DNA of 64,000 bases from Mycobacteroides immunogenum (GCF_001605725.1 NZ_CP011530.1:1674001-1738000); one strand, 5' to 3'; positions 33,939 through 42,855 are shown, counted from the stretch's first letter. Program-made: numbers and translations. The notes: generated by a model from the sequence alone, not told the origin.

Positions 33939-36068
33939 TCAGGAGTCGACCAAACCAGGGGCAGTCCCATCAGTGTCGCTGTTCGAGTCGGTCGGAGCGG
34001 GTTCCACAATCAAGAAGCCCTCGGAGCCCTCAACGGGCGCATCGACGTTGATTTTGACGGGCAGCATCCCTGCAACGATGAAACCGCGTTGTGCCTGAGC
34101 AAGATGTTTACGCGCTGTGCGACCCGTCACCATTGCCGGGTTCACGGCGAGCGCAAGCCGTCGGTTGAATATCCGCCATTCGGACGGGTGAATGCTGAAG
34201 CCTTGTTCGGTGCGTTTGACCCACTCGGGGTCGTTGCGATTTAGCAGTCGCCCAAGGGCGCCGAGTATCTCTAGCGGAACGCCGGACTGTGGTCGTGGGA
34301 CATCCTCATCTGCGATGTAATCGGGCGGTATGGTGAAGTAATCGTTGATGAGATCCGATGTTTTGTCGATCAGCGTGAATCCGCCGGGAATGACGGGCTT
34401 CGACGAGTTGAAGCGATCTTGGCACCAGGCGCCGAGAGCATCAGCTTCCACGATCACTCGGTGGCTGTCGGCTCTCACCATCTCCACCCGCCGTCGGATG
34501 TATGCAAAGAACTCGCTGGGATCTGGGAGTACGTCCGCGATTAGCAAAAGGTCTGCGAGTGTCACTGTCCAAGAGCGATCTTTGAGACTGTCGTTCTGGG
34601 GATGCCCAAGATAAGTATTGAATGGGTCAATCCGATCGAATGTGCAGATGACGGCGAGGTTCAAATCGTCTGTCTGCACAGGTAGTACTCGGCCCTTGCT
34701 GTCATTCAGCGTGGCGCCGGCTCTGATCGCTGCTGCGGTCCGCAGGTTCTGGTCGGCTGCCTTCGTAATCATTTCTTCGGCGTGCTTCTCGACACGCTTA
34801 GGCGCCCCGCGGCGCGCGGCGGCGGTTATGCGCCCGCCTTTGCACTCGACGATGAGATTGGCTCCGGGTAGGCAAACCACGATGTCGGCTTCTGCGTCCG
34901 ACTCCTTGTCGGGGTAGGTCACGTTGACGTGGAGTCGATCCTCACCGAAGACTTCGGCGAGGACGTCAGCAGGGAGCCGCTCAGCTGTTGATTGACGAGC
35001 CTTATCGAACTTCTGGAGGAGCCGCGGGTGTCGCTGACAGGTCTCAAATGCCCAGTCGAATATGCAGTGCACGAAATCGACTGGCCGACACCACATCCAG
35101 TCGCCGCTGGACGTTTGGAGGATGGGATGGTTGCGAACGGAGTTGTCGCTGTGTAGGTCCTGTATCTGCTGCGACCCCAGTGGCGTTGCGAGCGCAGAAA
35201 TGAGGTTCTCGAACGATGCGCTGCCTAGCCCTAGGGCTTCGGCTATGGGGCCGTTGTGATCGGGCGTCACTAGTGGTGCGGCTGCGTCGAGCACAAACAT
35301 CAGGATGTCGGTGAAGAGCCATTGCATCCTTTCGGCGTCGTCGGCTTCACGACTCAGTGGTGCGTGTGATTCCGCGATGTCATGGGACACTGACTCCCAT
35401 ATCGATTGCAGTGCTTGGCTATGCAGATCGGCGAAGCGCACCGCGTCGCTGAGTTGGAAACCTAGAACTTCGTTTGCGGCGATATCGACAAGATCGAATA
35501 CCTGATCGGCGATCCTGCGTAGATGACGTTCGAAACCTGCCATCCGATCAAAGTGTCGCTCAAGTGCGAGAAGATTCATCACACTCTCGACTGGTGATTT
35601 TGGCGGAGTATTGAAGGCATCGCCGAAGTCGATGGAGGCCTGCAGCTCGCCGATCTTGCGCAACTGATTCTCAGCGTCGAGGACGATCTGTGGGTCGAAT
35701 TGAGTTCGTAGCCTTGCGGTAACGTCGGCCTCGGGTTCGCTTGTGATTACTCCGGCGAAGAATTCGAGCAGCGCGTCCGATCCGTGCAGCTGCGCGCCGC
35801 TGAGCACACTGCGGGCGCGGACATCCCACATGTGGAGCGCCCCGTAGAGATGAAGCGGGTCACTCCGCTCGACCATCGATCGCAGTGTGTCGATCTCCGT
35901 ATTTATACGCTTTTTCGCCGATAGTCCCTCTTTGACAATCGAGGTGCGGACAACCTCGATTGAATGCGGGTTCGGAGACTGGCGGAGCTTTTGGAGGGCC
36001 TTGATGGCAGGAGGGGATAAGTACGGCCCGGGCTGCTCGGCGCGTGTTTGGCGCGGACTACTGGGCAT
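33939..36068 (-). CDS. Unnamed 709-aa protein with PD-(D/E)xK nuclease-like core
   Basis: I do not recognise a named family. Residues 1-300 are mostly helical with no motif. Residues about 313-345 hold HPILQTSSGDWMWCRPVDFV and FDWAFE. Residues about 360-445 look like a PD-(D/E)xK nuclease core: a helix with Glu363, then AEADIVVCLPGANLIVECKG with Asp395, Glu408 and Lys410 in the expected D...ExK spacing, and a basic helix (ARRGAPKRVEKHAEEM, then ITKAADQ). The ECK-x-ARRGAP pattern recurs in uncharacterised restriction-like proteins. About 270 residues follow. There is no signal peptide and no membrane helix. Base composition looks less GC-rich than the flanks. As the only intact cargo of an integrated element it is a good candidate for a single-protein defence nuclease. 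The ATG at 36068 lacks a clear ribosome site. Confidence 0.6.
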   Translation of the reverse strand: MPSSPRQTRAEQPGPYLSPPAIKALQKLRQSPNPHSIEVVRTSIVKEGLSAKKRINTEIDTLRSMVERSDPLHLYGALHMWDVRARSVLSGAQLHGSDALLEFFAGVITSEPEADVTARLRTQFDPQIVLDAENQLRKIGELQASIDFGDAFNTPPKSPVESVMNLLALERHFDRMAGFERHLRRIADQVFDLVDIAANEVLGFQLSDAVRFADLHSQALQSIWESVSHDIAESHAPLSREADDAERMQWLFTDILMFVLDAAAPLVTPDHNGPIAEALGLGSASFENLISALATPLGSQQIQDLHSDNSVRNHPILQTSSGDWMWCRPVDFVHCIFDWAFETCQRHPRLLQKFDKARQSTAERLPADVLAEVFGEDRLHVNVTYPDKESDAEADIVVCLPGANLIVECKGGRITAAARRGAPKRVEKHAEEMITKAADQNLRTAAAIRAGATLNDSKGRVLPVQTDDLNLAVICTFDRIDPFNTYLGHPQNDSLKDRSWTVTLADLLLIADVLPDPSEFFAYIRRRVEMVRADSHRVIVEADALGAWCQDRFNSSKPVIPGGFTLIDKTSDLINDYFTIPPDYIADEDVPRPQSGVPLEILGALGRLLNRNDPEWVKRTEQGFSIHPSEWRIFNRRLALAVNPAMVTGRTARKHLAQAQRGFIVAGMLPVKINVDAPVEGSEGFLIVEPAPTDSNSDTDGTAPGLVDS

Positions 36069-36444
36069 GGTCTAGCAGCGTGGTTTTCGTGCAGTCTCTG
36101 CCCGCATCGTTTCTCCCTTGACGCCGGAACCTGTCATCCCGATATTAAGCGGTCACAGCCAACGAAACGCGCGGCGGAGGCCAGTGCCGGGAGGCTCAGG
36201 CGCGGTCCACTAAGTGGTTCTGCAATACCACCCCCCGCCAGGGGCGCCGCCGCCGCGTCGCGTGCCATCCCTCCATTTCCGAAGCGTCTGGTCCGTCGGT
36301 CGGCCGAGTAAAGAGCCCCTCCGGCGTGACTCCGTCATAGCTTCCCCACCCTTGACACAACCGACCGCAGGACCGGACCGCCGCATGTGGAACGGCCATG
36401 AGTGGCACCGCTTACGCGGGGCGAGTGACCCTTCGCCAAGGTAG
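36069..36444. other. Element-internal sequence without a gene
   Basis: About 375 bp between the nuclease-like gene and the integrase relic. Several overlapping short frames exist but none looks like a known protein. It probably contains the promoter of the nuclease-like gene and debris of deleted element genes. Confidence 0.45.
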
Positions 36445-36621
36445 TTGCTGTCCGCGCGTATCGGCGTCGACCACCTGCGGCACGCCAAAGTGTCGATGAC
36501 CCAGGACCGCTACATGCGCCGTGGCCGGGTCCACAACCTGGTGGGGGAGTTGAGTCTTTCCCCGCGGGTATCCATACAGGTCGACGTCGCCACCCGCCAG
36601 ATGGTGCAGGCGTTGTGTTGA
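36445..36621 (+). pseudogene. Tyrosine integrase C-terminal relic fused to pat tail copy
   Basis: Reading from just after a TAG at 36442, the frame gives VDHLRHAKVSMTQDRYMRRG then RVHNL. This matches the C-terminal end of actinobacterial phage-type tyrosine recombinases, whose pattern is LGHA-x-x-S-x-T-x-x-RY-x-x-RGRVH with the catalytic Tyr. The N-terminal part and the Arg-His-Arg residues are gone. At 36538 the frame runs without a break into the duplicated pat tail (LVGELSLSPRV...) and stops at 36619-36621. It cannot be a working integrase. Confidence 0.72.
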
Positions 36622-36672
36622 CGGTCGAAGCAGCGCCCCCGGCAGGAATCGAACCTGCGACCTAGGGATTAG
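36538..36672. repeat. Right 135-bp direct repeat (attR)
   Basis: Copy of 33655-33789 with one substitution. It carries a duplicate of the last 28 codons of pat (here in frame with the integrase relic) and the 3' half of the intact tRNA-Arg gene. The repeat is longer than a usual tRNA att core because it runs about 95 bp past the tRNA end into protein-coding sequence. Confidence 0.88.
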
Positions 36673-36707
36673 AAGGCCCTTGCTCTATCCGACTGAGCTA
36701 CGGAGGC
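36634..36707 (-). tRNA. tRNA-Arg (TCT)
   Basis: 74-base cloverleaf on the minus strand: acceptor GCCTCCG/CGGGGGC with one G-T pair, D arm GCTCAGTCGGATAGAGC, anticodon loop CTTCTAA (anticodon TCT) and T arm GCAGGTTCGAATCCTGC. CCA is not encoded. The anticodon stem AGGGC/TCCCT leaves a C31-T39 mismatch next to the loop; the integration junction falls between positions 34 and 35. It is the intact target gene of the integrated element. Confidence 0.9.
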
Positions 36708-36768
36708 ATGTGGCGCTAGCCGGATGGGAGTCTATCGAACCGGTGGCGGTGTGGATCGCATCTCGCCA

Positions 36769-36774
36769 TACCCT
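36769..36774 (+). promoter_or_regulatory. Leaderless -10 box of CopD-CtaG gene
   Basis: TACCCT followed by exactly six bases and the GTG at 36781. It matches the TANNNT consensus and supports both this start codon and a leaderless transcript. Confidence 0.5.
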
Positions 36775-36780
36775 TGACTG

Positions 36781-38790
36781 GTGACGACCACTCCCACCGC
36801 CAGGAAGACCGATTCGCCGATATGGACGATCGTCGTCGGTCTTGCGGTACTGGCGGGCCTGGTCGCAGCCACTATCGGTGCTCTGTCATTGACCGATGCG
36901 CTGATCGCGACCGGTCTGCCCAACCCCGGCCCCGTCACCTCCTACGGTTTGCCGTTCGTGCGAGCGGCCGCCGAAATCGCCGCCGTTGTCGCCGTCGGCG
37001 CGTTCCTGCTCGCGGCCTTCCTCGTCCCCCCGCAATCCAGTGGAGTGCTCGATGTCGACGGGTACCGCTCGCTGCGCGTTGGTACGGCGGCATCGGTCGC
37101 ACTGGCGGTGCTCTCGGCGGCCATGGTGCCGCTGTCGGTGTCCGATGTGTCTGGTCAGCCGGTGAGCGATTTCGGTCCCGGAGAGCTGTGGACACTGGCA
37201 GGCGAGATCGAAACGGTGAATGCCTGGCGCTGGATGGCCTTCATCGCGGCGGGCGTTGCGATCGCCAGCCGGGTGGTGCTGCGCTGGTCGTGGACGCCGG
37301 TGCTGGTGCTCGGATCGATCGCCACGTTGATGCCGCTGGCCTTGGTGGGGCATTCGGCCACGGGTGGCGCGCACGACCTGGGTACCAACAGCCTCATCAT
37401 CCATTTGGTGTCCGCGGCGCTGTGGGCGGGCGGGCTGGTCTCGCTGCTCATACATGCGCTGCGCGGTGGCGGCCACCTCGACGTGGCCGCGCGTCGGTTC
37501 TCCACCGTGGCGCTGTGGTGCTACATCGCGATCGGCCTCAGCGGAATCATCAACGCCCTTATCCGAGTGCAGCTTTCCGACCTGTTCACCACCCGCTACG
37601 GCTGGCTGCTGGTGGGCAAGGCCACCGCGCTGCTGCTCTTGGGCGTGCTGGGCTATCTGCAACGACGTTCGGCGATAACGGCATTGAACAAGGACCCGGA
37701 TAACCGCCGACCGCTGATTCGGCTGGCCGGGGTGGAAGCCGTCATCTTCGCGATCACCTTCGGCATCGCCGTCGGACTGGGCCGTACTCCGCCTCCGCCG
37801 CCGGTCAACCTCAACCCGTCTCCAGTCGAGGTCGCCATCGGCTACAACCTGGACGGTCCGCCGACTCCGGGGCGGCTGATGTTCGATTGGCGCTTCGATC
37901 TGATCTTCGGAACGGCCGCCATTGTTTTCGCTGTCGCCTACGTGGTCGGTGTCCGCAGGCTCAAGCAGCGCGGCGACGAATGGCCGGTCGGCCGCACCAT
38001 CTCTTGGTTGTCCGGCTGCGGATTCTTGCTGATCGCTACGTCATCGGGCGTCGGACGGTACATGCCCGCGATGTTCAGCATGCACATGGTCGCGCACATG
38101 ATGCTCTCGATGCTGGTACCCGTGCTGCTGGTGCTGGGTGGTCCCGTCACCCTGCTGCTGCGGGTGCTGCCCGCGGCGGGTAAGGGCGATCCGCCTGGCC
38201 TGCGTGAATGGGTCCAATTGGCGTTGCACAGCAAGTTCTCTCGCTTCCTGACGCATCCGCTGGTGGCGACGTCGCTGTTCATCGGCGGCTTCTATGGCCT
38301 GTACCTGAGCGGGCTCTACGACGCCGCCGTCGACGTGCACGCCGCGCACCTGGCGATGAATCTGCATTTCTTGCTCAGCGGGTACCTCTTCTACTGGGTG
38401 GTCATAGGCATCGATCCCTCTCCACGGCGCCTACCGCCCGTCGCGAAATTGGGCATCGTGCTGGTCTCGCTGCCGCTGCACGCCTTCTTCGGAGTCATCC
38501 TGATGGGGACGAAATCGATTCTCGGCGAGAAGTTTTACAGCAACCTCGCGTTGCCGTGGCGGATAGATCTGGCCGCCGATCAACACATGGGTGGCGCCAT
38601 CACCTGGGCGACGGGAGAGCTGCCACTGATGGTGGTGATGATCGCCCTGGTCGTGCAGTGGTCACGCTCAGACGAAAGGCTGGCTCGCCGGCAGGACCGC
38701 GCCGCCGACCGCGATGACGACGCAGACCTGGCCGCCTACAACGCCATGCTTGCGAAAATGGCCCAGCACGACGAGAAAACCCGCGGTTAG
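36781..38790 (+). CDS. CopD-CtaG fusion membrane protein
   Basis: 669-residue integral membrane protein with two fused halves, like Rv0102. The N-terminal half (to about residue 340) is CopD-like, a copper-resistance or copper-import membrane domain with HSATGGAHDLGTNSLIIHLV. The C-terminal half is a caa3-type CtaG domain (cytochrome oxidase copper assembly) with FSMHMVAHMMLSMLVPVLLV and the His-rich VHAAHLAMNLHFLLSGYLFY. Conserved His and Met residues in the membrane suit Cu(I) handling for cytochrome c oxidase. The tail is charged. The stop overlaps the stop of the convergent amidase by 4 bp. Confidence 0.85.
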   Translation: MTTTPTARKTDSPIWTIVVGLAVLAGLVAATIGALSLTDALIATGLPNPGPVTSYGLPFVRAAAEIAAVVAVGAFLLAAFLVPPQSSGVLDVDGYRSLRVGTAASVALAVLSAAMVPLSVSDVSGQPVSDFGPGELWTLAGEIETVNAWRWMAFIAAGVAIASRVVLRWSWTPVLVLGSIATLMPLALVGHSATGGAHDLGTNSLIIHLVSAALWAGGLVSLLIHALRGGGHLDVAARRFSTVALWCYIAIGLSGIINALIRVQLSDLFTTRYGWLLVGKATALLLLGVLGYLQRRSAITALNKDPDNRRPLIRLAGVEAVIFAITFGIAVGLGRTPPPPPVNLNPSPVEVAIGYNLDGPPTPGRLMFDWRFDLIFGTAAIVFAVAYVVGVRRLKQRGDEWPVGRTISWLSGCGFLLIATSSGVGRYMPAMFSMHMVAHMMLSMLVPVLLVLGGPVTLLLRVLPAAGKGDPPGLREWVQLALHSKFSRFLTHPLVATSLFIGGFYGLYLSGLYDAAVDVHAAHLAMNLHFLLSGYLFYWVVIGIDPSPRRLPPVAKLGIVLVSLPLHAFFGVILMGTKSILGEKFYSNLALPWRIDLAADQHMGGAITWATGELPLMVVMIALVVQWSRSDERLARRQDRAADRDDDADLAAYNAMLAKMAQHDEKTRG

Positions 38791-40397
38791 ACCGCGCCGG
38801 CGGCGATGGCCGCAGGCCAGCTGCCGTGCTCGCTGATATCGACACCGGCCTGCGCGGCGGCGCCGTCGCACCCGAAACCGGTGCGCCACAAGCCGTCATC
38901 GCATTCGACCTTGCCCAGCAGCATCGGTTCGGGCAACTGCGCCAGGAAGGTGCCCAGCGCGGCGGGGGACAGACGCCAGATTTCGCCACCGATGCTCACG
39001 CCGTCTTCTTCGGATCGGGTAAGGCCTGGCTTGGGCGGTGTGGTCCGCAGCGCCGCCATCCGGTATTTCGTGGCGGTCCGGATCGGTCCGATCCAGCGCG
39101 CACCCAGATCGGTCAGCTGGAACTCCAACGGGCCGCCCTTGAGGTGCGCGCCGAACACCGCCAGCTCATGGGACAGGGCGATCGCCGCAGGCCAAACATC
39201 TTGTCCGGCAGGTTCTCCGGCGACGAGCGTGGCGATGTCGAAGGCCACCGCGTCATCGAACGCGCGTGCCAGAACCGTCACGCCGAACTGCGCGTCGCCC
39301 GCGGTTCCGGCGGGCACCGATACCGCGCATAGGTCAAACAAGTTGCAGAAATTTGTGTATGTGCCCATGGTCGCGTTGACGCCGATCGGATCGGCGTTTA
39401 CCTGTTCGATCGTCGGATGCAGCGGTGCCGTTGGAACCAGCAGTGCGTCGGCACCGGCCAGCGAGGTCATGGCCCGATCGCGCAGACCCTGCACCTCGGC
39501 GCGATCGCGGACCAGACGGTGCGCGGGAATGTCGCGTGCGCCGGAAATGATCCGCGCGACAGTGGGATCCAATGAGGCTTCGGGGTGCGCATCGATGAAT
39601 TCGCCCACCGCCGCGTAGCGTTCACTGACGAGTGCGCCTTCGTACAGTAGTTTCGCCGCTGCCAGGAAGGGCGTCAGATCTATCTCGACGATGGTCGCGC
39701 CGGCGGCGCGCAGGTCCGCGACGACCGCATGAAACGCGTTACGCCACACCTCGTCCAGGGCGGGCAGCTCGCGCGGGACAGCGATCGTGGGTTGTGGGGG
39801 AGCGGCCAGGCGGGTGTTGGTGGGCCAGAGTCGTGGCCCGGCCGCTGCCCCCATTGCCGCCATCGCCGCGTTGGCTGTGGCCAGTGTGGAGGCGAAAATA
39901 GTGACGCAGTCGTAAGATTCGCACGCCGGAACCACGCCCTCGGTGGCGATGACGCCCACGGTGGGTTTGATGCCGACGATGCCCTGCAACCCGGCGGGAA
40001 CTCGCCCGGATCCAGCGGTGTCGGTGCCGATCGCGATATCGGCCTCGCCGGTGGCGACGGCCACCGCCGATCCCGAACTGGAACCGCCGCTGATGTATTC
40101 GGGGCGCCGTGAGTCCGGCACCGCGCCATAGGGAGAACGCGTGCCCACCAGCCCCGTCGCGAACTGATCGAGGTTGGTCTTGCCCACCACGACGGCGCCT
40201 GCCGCGCGTAGTGCCGCCACGGCGGGTGCGTCGCGTTCGGGGACGTACGCGTACTCGGGGCAGGCGGCGGTGGTAGGCACCCCGCCGACATCGACGTTGT
40301 CCTTGACCGCGAGGCGCATACCGGTCAATGGCCCTGATGAGGCCTCCAATTCGGCCGCGATGTCGTCCTCGGGGCGGAGCATGATCCAAACCGTCAT
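38787..40397 (-). CDS. atzF: Allophanate hydrolase
   Basis: 536-residue amidase-signature enzyme that splits allophanate into ammonia and carbon dioxide, the second step of urea carboxylase-dependent urea use. The amidase fold carries the Ser-Ser-Lys triad: Lys in LAVKDNVDVGG, serines in YISGGSSSGSAVAVA and GTDTAGSGRVPAGL. The last 130 residues (PLEFQLTDLGARWIGPIRTA to GSWPAAI) form the C-terminal domain that distinguishes AtzF/DUR1,2 from simple amidases. No urea carboxylase gene is in the window. ATG 40397 is chosen; MLRPEDD five codons later is also possible. The reading to 40595 is not supported. Confidence 0.83.
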   Translation of the reverse strand: MTVWIMLRPEDDIAAELEASSGPLTGMRLAVKDNVDVGGVPTTAACPEYAYVPERDAPAVAALRAAGAVVVGKTNLDQFATGLVGTRSPYGAVPDSRRPEYISGGSSSGSAVAVATGEADIAIGTDTAGSGRVPAGLQGIVGIKPTVGVIATEGVVPACESYDCVTIFASTLATANAAMAAMGAAAGPRLWPTNTRLAAPPQPTIAVPRELPALDEVWRNAFHAVVADLRAAGATIVEIDLTPFLAAAKLLYEGALVSERYAAVGEFIDAHPEASLDPTVARIISGARDIPAHRLVRDRAEVQGLRDRAMTSLAGADALLVPTAPLHPTIEQVNADPIGVNATMGTYTNFCNLFDLCAVSVPAGTAGDAQFGVTVLARAFDDAVAFDIATLVAGEPAGQDVWPAAIALSHELAVFGAHLKGGPLEFQLTDLGARWIGPIRTATKYRMAALRTTPPKPGLTRSEEDGVSIGGEIWRLSPAALGTFLAQLPEPMLLGKVECDDGLWRTGFGCDGAAAQAGVDISEHGSWPAAIAAGAV

Positions 40398-40582
40398 GTC
40401 AAGCAAGGTACGGGTGGACGGAGTCATCGGCCACTTATCCCCAACCTGACGTTCATCCACAACGGCCGCCGCAACATGCCCGATGCCGGGCGGCGGCGTC
40501 GGTACCGGCCGGGTTACTGGAGTCGGCAAGGGCACCGGTTCGGCGGTGCGTAGCAGAGATACAGAAACAGGAAAGGCATGAC

Positions 40583-41065
40583 ATGTTCGAGACACCCGTG
40601 ACCGTTATCGGTTCCATCGTGGGAGATTTGAAGCGGCGCCAAGTCGGCTCCGACGAGATGATCAGGTTCCGCGTCGTCAGTAACGCACGCCGCCGGCGAG
40701 AAGACGGAAGTTGGGTGAATTCGAACTCCCTCTTCATCAATGTCAGCTGTTGGGGCCGATTGGTGACCGGTGTCGGTGCCGCACTGGGCAAGGGGGCGCC
40801 GGTGATCGTGCACGGTCATCTGCACACCAGCGAGTTCGAGGACAAGGAAGGTAACCGTCGTCAGGTCACGGAGATGAAAGCGATCGCCGTCGGACCGGAT
40901 CTGTCGCGGACCATCGCCCGGATAGAGAAGGTCGGTTACACCGGCAGACACAATGACGCCGAAGCGCCCGAGCAACCCGATTCCGGCGCCGGGCAATCAA
41001 CGGCCGGGCTCCTGGAAATGGACGAGAGCAGCGAAGAGTCGGTGAACCTGCCCCTAAGCGCCTGA
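40583..41065 (+). CDS. ssbB: Single-stranded DNA-binding protein paralogue
   Basis: 160-residue OB-fold SSB paralogue matching Rv2478c in sequence type and place. The OB fold covers about residues 1-105 (TPVTVIGSIVGDLKRRQVGS, FRVVSNARRRREDGSWVNSN, VSCWGRLVTGVGAAL, RRQVTEMKAIAVGPDLSR). The C-terminal tail is acidic but lacks the usual D-D-D-I-P-F tip, ending VNLPLSA, so it would not recruit partners as classical SSB does. GGAAAGG precedes the ATG at 40583. A palindrome separates it from ettA. Confidence 0.82.
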   Translation: MFETPVTVIGSIVGDLKRRQVGSDEMIRFRVVSNARRRREDGSWVNSNSLFINVSCWGRLVTGVGAALGKGAPVIVHGHLHTSEFEDKEGNRRQVTEMKAIAVGPDLSRTIARIEKVGYTGRHNDAEAPEQPDSGAGQSTAGLLEMDESSEESVNLPLSA

Positions 41066-41080
41066 CCCAGGGCCGACACC

Positions 41081-41098
41081 GGCGACCGCGCGGTCGCC
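41081..41098. terminator. Palindrome after ssbB
   Basis: GGCGACCGCGCGGTCGCC is a perfect 18-base palindrome that can form a GC-rich hairpin 15 bp after the ssbB stop and about 80 bp before ettA. There is no T-run, as is common in mycobacteria. Confidence 0.5.
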
Positions 41099-41181
41099 TC
41101 TCACCTAGGATGGTTCGGGCAGCCCACCAGAATGGTCGTGAGCTGCGATGAAAGAACTTAGAGGAGAGGCGACAGCGCGGC

Positions 41182-42855
41182 ATGGCTGAGTACATCTACA
41201 CGATGATGAAAGTCCGCAAGGCGCATGGCGACAAGGTCATCCTCGACGATGTCACCCTGAACTTCCTGCCCGGCGCCAAGATTGGTGTGGTCGGTCCAAA
41301 CGGTGCCGGTAAATCCAGCGTCCTGAAGATCATGGCCGGGCTGGACAAGCCCAACAACGGCGAAGCATTCCTGGCGAACGGCGCCAGCGTCGGAATCCTG
41401 ATGCAGGAGCCGGAGCTGGACGAAACGAAGACGGTGCGCGAGAACGTCGAGGCCGGCGTCGCGCTCAAGGGCAAGCTCAACCGGTACAACGAAGTCGCCG
41501 AGCTGATGGCCACCGACTATTCCGATGAGCTCATGGAAGAGATGGGCAAGCTCCAGGAAGAGCTGGACGCCGCCGACGCCTGGGACATCGACTCGCAGCT
41601 GGAGCAGGCCATGGACGCGCTGCGCTGCCCGCCGCCCGACGAGCCGGTAACGCACCTGTCCGGTGGTGAGCGCCGACGCGTGGCGCTGTGCAAGCTGCTG
41701 CTGTCGAAGCCTGATCTACTGCTGCTCGACGAGCCCACTAACCACTTGGACGCTGAGAGCGTGCTGTGGCTTGAACAGCACTTGGCCAGCTACCCGGGTG
41801 CCATCCTGGCTGTCACCCACGACCGGTATTTCCTGGACAACGTGGCCGAGTGGATCCTTGAGCTGGACCGCGGCCGCGCGTACCCCTACGAGGGCAACTA
41901 CTCCACCTACCTGGAGAAGAAGGCCGAGCGCATCGCCGTGCAGGGGCGCAAGGACGCCAAGCTGCACAAGCGCCTGCAGGAAGAGCTCGCATGGGTGCGT
42001 TCAGGCGCCAAGGCCCGTCAAGCCAAGAACAAGGCACGGCTCGGGCGCTACGAGGAGATGGCCGCCGAGGCGGAGAAGACGCGGAAGCTCGACTTCGAGG
42101 AAATTCAGATTCCCACCGGCCCGCGCCTGGGCAATGTGGTGGTCGAGGTGAGTCATCTCGACAAGGGATTCGAGGAACGCGCCCTCATCAAAGATCTCTC
42201 GTTCACGCTGCCTCGTAACGGCATCGTCGGCGTCATCGGTCCCAACGGCGTCGGCAAGACCACCCTGTTCAAGACCATCGTCGGGCTCGAGAACCCCGAC
42301 GGCGGTGAGGTCAAGGTGGGTGAGACCGTCAAGCTGAGTTACGTCGACCAGAGCCGTGCCGGTATCGACCCCAAGAAGAATGTCTGGGAGGTCGTGTCCG
42401 ACGGTCTCGACCACATTGTGGTCGGCCAGAATGAAATGCCTTCGCGGGCTTACGTTTCAGCTTTCGGATTCAAAGGACCCGACCAGCAGAAGCCGGCCGG
42501 TGTGCTCTCCGGTGGTGAACGCAACCGTCTCAACCTGGCACTCACCCTCAAGCAGGGCGGCAACCTGATCCTGCTGGACGAGCCCACCAACGACCTGGAC
42601 GTCGAGACCCTGGGCTCGCTGGAAAACGCACTCGAGCAGTTCCCGGGCTGTGCGGTCGTCATCTCGCACGACCGGTGGTTCCTGGACCGCACCTGCACGC
42701 ACATCCTGGCGTGGGAGGGAAGCGACGATAACCCCGCTTCCTGGTTCTGGTTCGAAGGCAACTTCCAGGCGTACGAAGAGAACAAAGTCGAACGTTTGGG
42801 TATCGATGCGGCCAGACCTCACAGAGTTACCCACCGCCGCCTGACGCGCGACTAG
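41182..42855 (+). CDS. ettA: Energy-dependent translational throttle protein
   Basis: 557-residue ABC-F ATPase that binds the ribosomal E site and tunes the first steps of elongation to the ATP/ADP ratio. Two ABC domains are complete: Walker A GPNGAGKSS and GPNGVGKTT, signatures LSGGERRRVALCKLL and LSGGERNRLNLALTL, and Walker B LLLLDEPTNHLD and LILLDEPTNDLD. The interdomain linker with basic helix (RSGAKARQAKNKARLGRYEE) and the PEL...TVRENVEAG arm are typical. There is no membrane segment. It is the positional match of Rv2477c. AGGAGAGG lies upstream of the ATG. Confidence 0.95.
   Translation: MAEYIYTMMKVRKAHGDKVILDDVTLNFLPGAKIGVVGPNGAGKSSVLKIMAGLDKPNNGEAFLANGASVGILMQEPELDETKTVRENVEAGVALKGKLNRYNEVAELMATDYSDELMEEMGKLQEELDAADAWDIDSQLEQAMDALRCPPPDEPVTHLSGGERRRVALCKLLLSKPDLLLLDEPTNHLDAESVLWLEQHLASYPGAILAVTHDRYFLDNVAEWILELDRGRAYPYEGNYSTYLEKKAERIAVQGRKDAKLHKRLQEELAWVRSGAKARQAKNKARLGRYEEMAAEAEKTRKLDFEEIQIPTGPRLGNVVVEVSHLDKGFEERALIKDLSFTLPRNGIVGVIGPNGVGKTTLFKTIVGLENPDGGEVKVGETVKLSYVDQSRAGIDPKKNVWEVVSDGLDHIVVGQNEMPSRAYVSAFGFKGPDQQKPAGVLSGGERNRLNLALTLKQGGNLILLDEPTNDLDVETLGSLENALEQFPGCAVVISHDRWFLDRTCTHILAWEGSDDNPASWFWFEGNFQAYEENKVERLGIDAARPHRVTHRRLTRD

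Larger units (their letters stand above)
33655..36672. mobile_element. Decayed integrative element in tRNA-Arg
   Basis: About 3 kb bounded by 135-bp direct repeats. Inside are one full gene of foreign character on the minus strand, a relic of a tyrosine integrase next to the right repeat, and no other mobility gene. The right repeat supplies the 3' part of the intact tRNA-Arg gene, and the left repeat carries a 39-base tRNA fragment beside the host pat gene. Site-specific integration into a tRNA gene followed by loss of most of the element is the simplest reading. Confidence 0.82.
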
